Assembly: GCA_012295275.1 (NCBI GenBank)
Contig: CM022676.1
Location: forward strand, 8,418,586 to 8,428,585
Source of the DNA: Chrysomallon squamiferum
Lineage: Eukaryota; Mollusca; Gastropoda; Neomphalida; Peltospiridae
Direction: 5' to 3'
Length of the DNA stretch: 10,000 nt
Positions 1 to 7,557 of this stretch are shown in pieces. Numbering within the stretch: position 1 is the stretch's first letter; each line of letters opens with the position of its first letter. The translations under genes and the position numbers were made by a program. The notes below the pieces were generated by a model. The model searched no databases, was not told the DNA's origin, and was given only the letters and a program-made list of their open reading frames with translations.

Positions 1-59
1 AATATCTGGGCATTGCACAGAATAAATAAATATCAATAAATAAAAATACAGAAATATAA

Positions 60-208
<149 letters not shown>

Positions 209-588
209 CTGGGTACTGAAACATGCCAACATTTCTACAAATCTGGTGGGAGGGTGGGGCCCACTATTGAGTTTGTCCTGGGACCTCCGAGTTTTTTTAA
301 ATCCCGCCCTAACGGTCAAAACGGCAAACGTCTCAAACTCGTCCTATTGTTACAATTTGCAGTTGATAAAAGTGAGTCACTGAGATCGAGAAACGTTTCA
401 TGTTTCATCAAACAACAGTTTTAGTATTCAGTCTGCGTTATCGTCTGTCGTATTCGTAGCAGACGTCGTTTCCTTACTATCACGTAAATACAGAGCTGAG
501 GACACGCGGACCTCAGAGGGGTGGCTTTACTGACCTTTAGGGGTCATAGTTTTAGACAAATTATTATTTTAACAAACCGTTTAGTGAA
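209..588 (+). promoter_or_regulatory. Candidate upstream regulatory region or 5' UTR of the transporter gene
   Basis: This is unique, non-repetitive sequence between two simple-repeat blocks, ending about 420 bases before the transporter start codon. It holds a palindromic AP-1-like site GTGAGTCAC at 372-380, which is also a good splice donor match (GTGAGT). A CRE/ATF core GACGTC lies at 462-467. An everted pair of nuclear-receptor half sites, TGACCT and GGGTCA, lies at 531-546 with a 4-base gap. A small hairpin has 6-base arms at 496-501 and 511-516. No clear TATA box, initiator or open frame was found. Each motif is short and could occur by chance. If the donor at 372 is used, a non-coding first exon could be spliced to an acceptor near 949 or 994. 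Promoter identity is inference from position and motif density only. Confidence 0.35.
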
Positions 589-800
589 GATGATGATGAT
601 GATGATAATAATAACAATAACAATAACAATAACAACAACAATAATAATAACAATAACAACAACAACAACAACAACAACAATAATAATAATAATAATAGCA
701 GTAACATCAAAAATAATACATAAGCTAAGTAACATAATAATAATTATGATAATGATGATGATAATAATCATAACGATGACGTTCATGATAATAACGAAAA
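589..800. repeat. Imperfect trinucleotide repeat (GAT/AAT/AAC)n
   Basis: GAT copies from 589 grade into interspersed AAT and AAC triplets up to about 698. A second, more degenerate AAT/GAT stretch follows at about 735-800. Stop-free frames on both strands give Ile/Thr/Met or Val/Ile runs and are repeat artefacts. The remaining sequence to the start codon at 1005 is AT-rich with no further feature apart from pyrimidine-rich CTTAG/TTTAG sites near 949 and 994 that could serve as splice acceptors. Confidence 0.9.
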
Positions 801-1004
801 CATCATAACCATCAATAGCATGAATATTATAATCGTGAATGTCTTTATTTTGAATTAGTTTATTTTCTGTCTATCATTATTTTCGCGTTTTTATTGTTGT
901 TGGCGTAATTATTAATACTGTTTTTGTTGTATTGTTTCTGTTCCTTAGCCAAGCATAATCATCATCATTTATCTTTTAGATTTCGTTTCATTTAGCTTTC
1001 TACA

Positions 1005-1151
1005 ATGGCAAAGGATAATGAACAAAATGTCAAGACGGAGACAGACGAAAAAGAACGGAAATTAGCGATGATTCGACGACATCTAAACGATCCTTTTTTC
1101 AGACGGAAGTTATTATACACCATGGGTATCTACTTCACCTCATTCGCTGGG
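1005..1151 (+). CDS. Transporter exon 1 (coding part)
   Basis: Encodes residues 1-49: a charged, Lys/Glu-rich cytoplasmic tail followed by the first half of helix 1 (YTMGIYFTSFAG). It ends at a GGG codon directly before the donor GTACGT at 1152. Reading on into the intron in the same frame gives a stop after 22 further residues, so the splice is needed. Intron 1 (1152-1267, 116 nt) ends in a TTTCCAG acceptor. Confidence 0.85.
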
Positions 1152-2481
1152 GTACGTACTAATTTTATGCAAATCGTTAAGTTCGTTTTGTTTTATTTTA
1201 TAATTATTACTTGTAATTAAAGGTCTACACATTAGCTCTAAAATTTATCGTGCATTTTACTTTCCAGGGATGGATCGTTGCAATCAAAGGTCCAGCCTTC
1301 ATCGATCTTCAGCAGCTCGTAGGCGTGGGCACAAGCAAAGGGGCGGCGTTCTTCACGGCGGCTGGCATTGGGGGCGTGGTCGGCTCGGTGGTGGGCGGAG
1401 CACTGTACGACCGATTCAACCAATACCTGGTCTTGTTCTTGTCGATGTTGTTATACGCTGTGACGTGCGCACTGATTCCCTTATGTCGAGTCTACTGGTT
1501 GATGGTTCTTATGTTTCTGCTGCACGAAATGTCTACCGGGGCCGTGCGTTCAGGTGAATTGAAATTTGCCCTTTTTTAAAGTGTGAAATTTACATTTTGA
1601 AATACGAAATTTACATTTTAAAGTATGAGTTTTGCCTTTGTAAAGTATGAAGTTTACATTTTAAAATATGAAATTTACATTTTAAAGTATGAGTTTTGCC
1701 TTATATAGTATGAAATTTACATTTTAAAGTATGAATTTGCCTTTGTAAAGTATGAAATTTACATTTTAAAATATGAAATTTACATTTTAAAGTATGAGTT
1801 TTGCCTTTTAAAATATGAATTTTAAAGTATGAGTTTTGCCTTTTAAAGTATGAAATTTACATTTTAAAATATGAAATTTACATTTTAAAGTATGAATTTG
1901 CCTTTGTAAAGTATGAAATTTACATTTTAAAATATGAAATTTACATTTTAAAGTATGAGTTTTGCCTTTTAAAGTATGAAATGTACATTTTAAAGTATGA
2001 TTTTGCCTTTGTAAAGTATGAAAATTGCCTTTTAAACTGTAAAATATACCTTTCAGACTACGGAAGCTGCATATTTAAAATATGAAATCTACGCTATGTA
2101 ACTATCAAATCAGAATATTTAAATAAAGCTGCTATGAAAGCTATACACTATATAATTATGAAATATGCATTTTGAAACTATCAGCTCAAGATTTTAAAAC
2201 TATGAAATGTGCATTTTGAAACAGACAAATCAACACTTTAAAACTATGAATACACATTTTATAACTATGAAATCAAGATTTTAAAACCACTAAACATACA
2301 TTCTGAAACAATGAAATCTGCATATAAAATTATGAAATCGGCATATTAAAGCTATGAAATCTACATGTTGCAGTTATAAAATCTGTATATTAAAACTGTC
2401 GGATCTGTATTTTATAACTAATATTTATGCTTTAAATACGAAATATACACATTCATTTTATGAAATTCACATATACAGAGA

Positions 2482-2567
<86 letters not shown>

Positions 2568-3837
2568 AACATATATACACACACTACATATATAAGATGA
2601 AGAATTCCAGTTTATATTAACTAATTAACTGTCACTAACAGTTTTGCATTTTGGCTTATTTCTCTGTAATAAATTCACATTTTGATATATTGTGTTTTCA
2701 TTTTCAGGCGCAAACGTGGAGATTGTGAGGGTGTGGGGCGGGGACGCGGGTGGGAAGTCCTACATGCAGGGGCTGCACTTCGCCTTCTCCCTGGGGACAG
2801 CAGTCTCGCCCTTTTCTCTGGAACCATTTCTCTCAGAGAAACCCGACAACGCCAACCACACAACCACCACCACGACACATCCGCACAACACCACCACTAC
2901 TACGACATCAACAACGACAACGACAACGATGCCGGCTACAGAATCACGAATATTTTGGGGCTTTCTCATCGCTGCGGTGATCGGGGCGACGTCGTCTCTG
3001 GTCTACCTGGCGAAATATTTCACCACCGGGTCGTCACGTGCAAACGTGTACGACGTGACCCCGGCACGCGACGTCGTAACGAAGGCGAAAGCAGACGTTT
3101 CGGGAGAAGACAACTACGCCTGCGAGGCGATCAGAATGGAGTCGAAGGAGCGGTCGGGTGATGGAGTCGAAGATAACGACGACGTCGTCCACAACAACGC
3201 CAACGCCAACGACGATATTCAGCAAGCAACTAAGCGCCATGTATCTAAACTAGTTATAACGGGAGCTGTCGGCCTTTTCTTCGCGTTGTATTTCTTTCTG
3301 GACGAAGTGGAGGACACGACCCCGTCTTTCATGGCCACCTTCGTCGTCGAACAGTTCGGAACGGACAAAAAGTTCGGCACGAGGGTCACGGCGGCCTTCT
3401 TCTCCGCCTACTGCGCAGGCCGTGGCGCAGGCATGGTCATCATCGGCTTCGTCACGCACCTGCAGCTCTTCGCCGCCTGCAGCCTCGGTCTCGTTCTAGG
3501 CCACCTCTGCCTGCTCCTTTCCGGCTGGTTCCTGTGGCGATGGGGATTGTGGGTAGGCGTCGCGGTCATCGGTTCGGCTATTTCCGTCATCTTTCCGGCC
3601 AGCCTCACGTGGACGGAGAAGGAGCTGACGCACCTCTCGGGAAAGCTCGTCGGCTCGGTCTATATAGCCTTGTATGTGGGCGGCCTGGTGAATCCGCAGG
3701 TGATTGGCGTTACCATGGAGACGTACTCCCCCATGTGGTACAGCTACGTGCTGCTCTTTGAGACCGTCTGCTTCGCTCTGGTGTTCGTCTGCTTAGTGGT
3801 TTACGTGAGGAAAGTGATTGGAAAATACAAAGACTGA
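1005..3837 (+). CDS. Sodium-dependent glucose transporter 1-like (NaGLT1/MFSD4B-type) MFS transporter, complete 3-exon gene
   Basis: Joining 1005-1151, 1268-1553 and 2708-3837 gives an uninterrupted 520-residue protein with consistent phases (intron 1 phase 0, intron 2 phase 1) and canonical GT-AG ends. The start has a good Kozak context (ACAATGG). About 12 hydrophobic helices are visible, six before and six after an acidic central loop at residues 240-321, the usual major facilitator plan. The loop between helices 2 and 3 carries GALYDRF, the MFS motif A region. The stretches GPAFIDLQQLVGVGTS and VYWLMVLMFLL, as I remember the family, match animal NaGLT1/MFSD4B proteins, which move glucose or related solutes across the plasma membrane. 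Substrate cannot be read from sequence. The predicted extracellular loop between helices 5 and 6 is extremely Thr-rich (18 of 23 residues at 196-218), with NHT and NTT glycosylation sites at 194 and 205. The family is often multicopy in invertebrates, so a one-to-one name is not justified. Confidence 0.85.
1268..1553 (+). CDS. Transporter exon 2
   Basis: Encodes residues 50-144 plus the first base of Gly145. It holds the end of helix 1, helix 2 with the glycine-rich GIGGVVGSVVGG, the motif A loop ALYDRFNQ, helix 3, and most of helix 4 (VYWLMVLMFLL). Acceptor AG is at 1266-1267. The donor is CAG followed by GTGAAT at 1554, splitting a Gly codon (phase 1) that is completed exactly by GC at 2708-2709. 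Confidence 0.87.
1554..2476. repeat. Intronic 21-22 nt minisatellite, homogeneous core decaying into a degenerate 3' flank
   Basis: Almost all of intron 2 (1554-2707, 1154 nt) is a tandem repeat. In the core (about 1554-2036) units of roughly 21 nt end in TTTAAA and come as three types: A (GTATGA then a TTTTGCCTTT core), B (GTATGA then an AATTTACATTTT core) and B' (as B but starting ATATGA). They are mostly ordered A-B-B'. From about 2037 to 2476 the period persists at about 22 nt, with a CTATGAAATC-type start, but copies are strongly diverged. The first recognisable unit overlaps the splice donor region itself. No coding potential. Confidence 0.92.
2477..2560. repeat. (AG)n microsatellite
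   Basis: A near-perfect AG run with one GTG interruption near 2486-2489, followed by an AT/CA-rich stretch (ATATATACACACAC) to about 2592. It sits in the 3' part of intron 2, about 150 bases before the exon 3 acceptor. The Arg-Glu reading frame through it is an artefact. Confidence 0.96.
2708..3837 (+). CDS. Transporter exon 3, terminal coding exon
   Basis: Opens after TTTTCAG at 2701-2707 and runs 1127 coding bases to the TGA at 3835-3837. It completes helix 4 and encodes helix 5 (SYMQGLHFAFSLGTAV), the Thr-rich external loop, helix 6, the acidic central cytoplasmic loop, and helices 7-12, ending in a short basic tail VRKVIGKYKD. The exon is strikingly richer in G+C and CpG than its AT-rich surroundings, especially at 2980-3660. 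Overlapping frames on both strands are shadows. Confidence 0.88.
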
Positions 3838-4010
3838 CAGTCACAGACCAAGAAACATTTACTTCGTGAAACGAAAGAGAGAGAGAGAGAGAACTGGATA
3901 ATATAATTACGTTACAATACTTTCAGATTACAATACCTTCAACAACGAAACAAAGGAAACTGAAGCAGTCACAACAACACTGAATAAAGTGAAATTTTTT
4001 TCTTTCGTTT
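3838..4010 (+). other. 3' UTR of the transporter gene
   Basis: Begins directly after the stop codon. It contains a short (GA)n run at about 3875-3892 and an AATAAA hexamer at 3983-3988, with T-rich sequence just downstream as expected for a downstream element. The cleavage point is estimated, not visible. Confidence 0.6.
3983..3988 (+). terminator. Polyadenylation signal AATAAA
   Basis: Canonical hexamer 146 bases after the transporter stop codon, followed within 15 bases by a T-rich stretch. It is the only AATAAA I found in the first few hundred bases after the stop. Confidence 0.6.
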
Positions 4011-4138
4011 TTTTTCTTAACGAAAGTATTTTGATTTCTCATTTCTTCTGTGTATTAAATCGTAAACAGAAAGTGGGTTTCGTTTGTCTTAAAATATTTG
4101 AATATAAGTCTATATCTTTGTTTACACAGATCATAAAT

Positions 4139-4281
4139 CTATATCCATATCTGTGTGTATCTGTTTCTGTATATCTATCTCTCTGTCAGTATCTGTCTAT
4201 CTGTTTGTCAGTGAAGCAGTCTATCTATATATCTATCTACCTATCTGTCTGTATGTCTGTATCACACACACACACACGCAC

Positions 4282-4348
<67 letters not shown>

Positions 4349-4349
4349 T
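4139..4349. repeat. Degenerate (TATC/TGTC)n followed by (CA)n
   Basis: Imperfect ATCT/CTGT tetranucleotides run from about 4139 to 4262. A CA repeat with a few CG interruptions fills 4263-4349. Reading frames of Ile/Ser/Leu and Thr-His dipeptides here are artefacts. Bases 4011-4138 are AT-rich with nothing recognisable. Confidence 0.93.
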
Positions 4350-4370
4350 ATAAACCTAAATCTGCATAAA

Positions 4371-4420
4371 GATTCTAACCAGCGATCTCCAGTATTTAAC
4401 TTACTACTTAGCACAACCCC
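4371..4420 (-). repeat. Possible degenerate tRNA-derived SINE head
   Basis: Reading the minus strand, TGTGCTAAGTAG (complement of 4404-4415) resembles a pol III A box. GGTTAGAATC (complement of 4371-4380) differs from a B box by about one base. The spacing is about 10 bases shorter than in a tRNA and no cloverleaf can be folded by eye. The CA microsatellite beside the B box would fit a SINE tail region. Very tentative; chance similarity is a real alternative. Confidence 0.18.
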
Positions 4421-4469
4421 ATTAAGGCCCCACGATTCTGGGTAATAATAATAAAAAATTAAAAAATAC

Positions 4470-4630
4470 CGGGTCACGTGACGTAACGATAAATACCGCT
4501 GTAGCTTTTACGACCGCTGCAGTGTATTATTCACATGACCTTTGACCTATAACGCCATATCGGCCGCGTTCCAGGATATAGCAGACGTTTGTATTTTGTT
4601 TATCGTGGCGATACTACAGTATCGCAAAAT
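4470..4630 (+). promoter_or_regulatory. Candidate promoter/enhancer: CLEAR-type palindrome, CRE-like site, perfect DR1, hairpin
   Basis: Within unique sequence, GTCACGTGAC at 4473-4482 is a perfect 10-base palindrome identical to the CLEAR/E-box consensus of MITF/TFEB-type factors. It overlaps TGACGTAA at 4479-4486, an ATF/CREB-like half site. TGACCT-T-TGACCT at 4536-4548 is a perfect DR1 nuclear-receptor element (HNF4/RXR class). A hairpin with 8-base arms and a 2-base gap lies at 4608-4625 (GCGATACT/AGTATCGC). The block lies about 480 bases past the transporter polyadenylation signal and upstream of the PLAT gene, so a promoter for the latter is plausible. No TATA box or initiator is obvious. 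Function is inferred. Confidence 0.4.
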
Positions 4631-4867
4631 AATATTGTTTCTAAGAGATATTTAAGTTAGCAAAGTTTTGAGAAATACGGATCATACCAGATCTGGCGGA
4701 CATTTTGTTCCGTGCGTGGAACGAATGACGATTCAATCGAACGGTTGTTACCAGTGACTTGGCGTGCGTGTCTGCTCAAACGAAATCAGAGAAAAAGATT
4801 GCGAAATCACCTGAGTGTTTATACTGTTTTATTTGTGTCTTATTCAGTTTCATTTAAGCGTATGCCT
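4631..4867 (+). other. Unique stretch, possible non-coding first exon of the PLAT gene
   Basis: Complex, non-repetitive sequence with moderate CpG content lies just downstream of the motif cluster and ends at a consensus donor GTGAGT at 4868-4873. The 10-base palindrome CCAGATCTGG is at 4687-4696. No long open frame is present. A 5' UTR exon spliced over the satellite to an acceptor at 7000 is one reading. It could equally be plain intergenic DNA. Confidence 0.22.
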
Positions 4868-4897
4868 GTGAGTACGTCTGTTTAAGTTTTATATATA

Positions 4898-4930
4898 TCT
4901 GTCTATCTATATCTATCTATCTATCTATCT

Positions 4931-4964
<34 letters not shown>

Positions 4965-5068
4965 CTCACACACTCTATCTCTCTCTCGTTCTCTCTCGCA
5001 CTCTCTCACTATCTCACTCTCTCTCTATCTCATTCTCGCTCTCACACGGTATCTCACTCTCTTTCTCA

Positions 5069-5155
<87 letters not shown>

Positions 5156-5235
5156 TTTCTCAGTTTGACTATATATTTCTCTCTGTCTCTTTGTCAGTTT
5201 ATCTCTAGGTATCTGTATTTATCGGTATATCTGTA
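4898..5235. repeat. Simple-repeat mosaic: (TATC)n, (AC)n, (AT)n, CT-rich, (TC)n, (GT)n
   Basis: Successive blocks: TATC tetranucleotides to 4930, AC at 4931-4946, AT at 4947-4964, CT-rich sequence with CTCACTCT motifs to 5081, pure TC at 5082-5138, GT at 5139-5156, then a transitional CTGT/TATC stretch leading into the 8-bp satellite. Confidence 0.95.
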
Positions 5236-6866
5236 TCTGTATCTCTGTATTTCTGTATATCTGTATATCTGTATATCTGTATATCTGTATCTTTGTATAT
5301 CTGTATCTCTGTATATCTGTATATCTGTATATCTGTATATCTGTATCTCTGTATATCTGTATATCTGTATCTCTGTATATCTGTATATCTGTATATCTGT
5401 ATATCTGTATCTCTGTATATCTGTATATCTGTATCTCTCTGTATATCTGTATATCTGTATATCTGTATATCTGTATCTCTGTATATCTGTATATCTGTAT
5501 ATCTGTATCTCTGTATATCTGTATATCTGTATATCTGTATATCTGTATCTCTGTATATCTGTATCTCTGTATATCTGTATCTCTGTATATCTGTATATCT
5601 GTATATCTGTATCTCTGTATATCTGTATATCTGTATATCTGTATATCTGTATATCTGTATCTCTGTATATCTGTATCTCTGTATCTGTGTATCTCTGTAT
5701 ATCTGTATCTCTGTATCTCTGTATATCTGTATCTCTGTATATCTGTATATCTGTATATCTGTATATCTGTATCTCTGTATATCTGTATCTCTGTATATCT
5801 GTATATCTGTATATCTGTATCTCTGTATATCTGTATCTCTGTATCTCTGTATCTCTGTATATCTGTATATCTGTATATCTGTATCTCTGTATATCTGTAT
5901 ATCTGTATCTCTGTATATCTGTATATCTGTATCTCTGTATATCTGTATCTCTGTATCTCTGTATATCTGTATATCTGTATCTCTGTATATCTGTATATCT
6001 GTATATCTGTATATCTGTATCTCTGTATATCTGTATATCTGTATATCTGTATATCTGTATATCTGTATATCTGTATATCTGTATCTCTGTATATCTGTAT
6101 ATCTGTATCTCTGTATCTCTGTATATCTGTATATCTGTATCTCTGTATATCTGTATCTCTGTATATCTGTATATCTGTATATCTCTATCTCTGTATATCT
6201 GTATATCTGTATCTCTGTATATCTGTATCTCTGTATATCTGTATCTCTGTATATCTGTATATCTGTATATCTGTATCTCTGTATATCTGTATATCTGTAT
6301 ATCTGTATATCTGTATATCTGTATCTCTGTATATCTGTATCTCTGTATCTGTGTATCTCTGTATATCTGTATCTCTGTATCTCTGTATATCTGTATCTCT
6401 GTATATCTGTATATCTGTATATCTGTATATCTGTATCTCTGTATATCTGTATCTCTGTATATCTGTATATCTGTATATCTGTATCTCTGTATATCTGTAT
6501 CTCTGTATCTCTGTATCTCTGTATATCTGTATATCTGTATATCTGTATCTCTGTATATCTGTATATCTGTATCTCTGTATATCTGTATATCTGTATCTCT
6601 GTATATCTGTATCTCTGTATCTCTGTATATCTGTATATCTGTATCTCTGTATATCTGTATATCTGTATATCTGTATATCTGTATATCTGTATCTCTGTAT
6701 ATCTGTATATCTGTATATCTGTATATCTGTATCTCTGTATATCTGTATATCTGTATCTCTGTATATCTGTATATCTGTATCTCTGTATATCTGTATATCT
6801 GTATATCTGTATCTCTGTATCTCTGTATCTCTGTATATCTGTATATCTGTATCTCTGTATCTCTGT
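5236..6866. repeat. 8-bp satellite array (GTATATCT / GTATCTCT)n, about 1.6 kb
   Basis: Nearly all of the block is built from two 8-base units that differ at one position: GTATATCT (a) and GTATCTCT (c). Rare variants include a 6-base GTATCT, a GTGT insertion at 5681-5690 and 6345-6354, an extra CT near 5437, and CTATCTCT at 6185. The segment 5529-6016 recurs without difference at 6193-6680, an offset of 664 = 83 units. The unit length is not a multiple of three and no common unit junction creates a stop, so both strands read open for over 560 codons. Those frames are not genes. Confidence 0.97.
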
Positions 6867-6962
6867 CTTTGCATATCTCCTTCTCACTCCATTGTTACAT
6901 CTTTCACACATGATATTACATAACGATACAGCATCTGATATTATATATATTATGTGGTGTTG

Positions 6963-6994
<32 letters not shown>

Positions 6995-7000
6995 TTCTAG

Positions 7001-7143
7001 CAAAATGCTATCATCCAGAAAAGAAAAGCCGATTGTTAGCGATTTACTCAAAAGATTTTCTCTTATTTGTGACTTGATGGTAGTTCCTGACGAGTTCAGA
7101 GTGACACTTTCGAATCTCGTAGAAAAACAAGTTTCCCAAGAAG
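7001..7143 (+). CDS. Possible coding exon of unknown family upstream of the PLAT exons
   Basis: A 25-30 base poly-T tract at 6961-6991 followed by CTAG at 6997-7000 is an acceptable 3' splice site. Immediately after it lies unique sequence with an ATG at 7005 in fair context (CAAAATG) and one open frame: MLSSRKEKPIVSDLLKRF onwards, with a non-repetitive, protein-like composition. A donor AAG/GTGGCT at 7143-7144 (phase 1) would join in frame to an acceptor at 7557, feeding the PLAT exon. The other donor candidate is GTACGT at 7201. I do not recognise the peptide. It may be the N-terminus of the PLAT protein, an internal exon, or non-coding sequence that happens to be open. Confidence 0.35.
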
Positions 7144-7201
7144 GTGGCTATCATCATCGTTCAGTTGCCTTGTTCCGTGTCGTATTCTGTGCGTGTTCGA
7201 G

Positions 7202-7492
7202 TACGTGCGTGTGTGCGTGTTTGAGTGTGTGTATTTACGAATGAATATTCTGTCTTACGAAATAAATCTACTTAAAAGATACATCTCTTATTGATTCCAT
7301 ATCGCAGGTGTCTGTTTCTCTGTGTATTTGATTTTGTGTGTGAGTTTGTATATGTATTTTTGTATGTATATGTGTATATGTGTGTTATGCTTTTGTGTGT
7401 GTGTGTATATATGTTTGTACCTATATATGTATGTGTATATATACAGATCAGAGTTTATTTATTTATTTGTTTGTTTGTTTGTTTGTTTATAC
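7202..7492. repeat. Degenerate TG/TATG-rich sequence with (TTTG)n
   Basis: TG- and TATG-rich intronic or intergenic sequence with a tetranucleotide TTTA/TTTG run at about 7455-7490. Cys/Val/Tyr-rich frames here are repeat artefacts. A second, short TTTA run lies near 7524-7548, just before the PLAT acceptor. Confidence 0.8.
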
Positions 7493-7557
7493 ATACAGAA
7501 AGTCAATGGTATATACATATCAGATTTTATTTATCTATTTATTTATTTACTACACAG

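Noticed and set aside
2354-2620. Small 88-codon frame across the AG repeat
   Set aside because: It lies in intron 2, is mostly Arg-Glu from the microsatellite, and has no sign of function.
2682-3761. Alternative frames over transporter exon 3, including a 159-codon one on the + strand
   Set aside because: Shadows of the GC-rich real frame. Only the frame ending at 3837 gives transmembrane helices and joins exon 2 in phase.
4371-4450. Functional tRNA gene on the minus strand
   Set aside because: A- and B-box-like words are present, but spacing is short and no acceptor, anticodon or T stems pair. Kept only as a weak SINE-remnant candidate.
5141-6913. Open frames of 560-590 codons on both strands over the CTGTAT region
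   Set aside because: They are produced by an 8-bp stop-free satellite. Peptides are pure low-complexity repeats, no domain or splice logic supports them, and frames on both strands are open equally.
6961-6991. Poly-T tract as the tail of a minus-strand retroposon
   Set aside because: No element body, target-site duplication or coding remnant is visible next to it. A splice polypyrimidine tract or plain simple repeat explains it.
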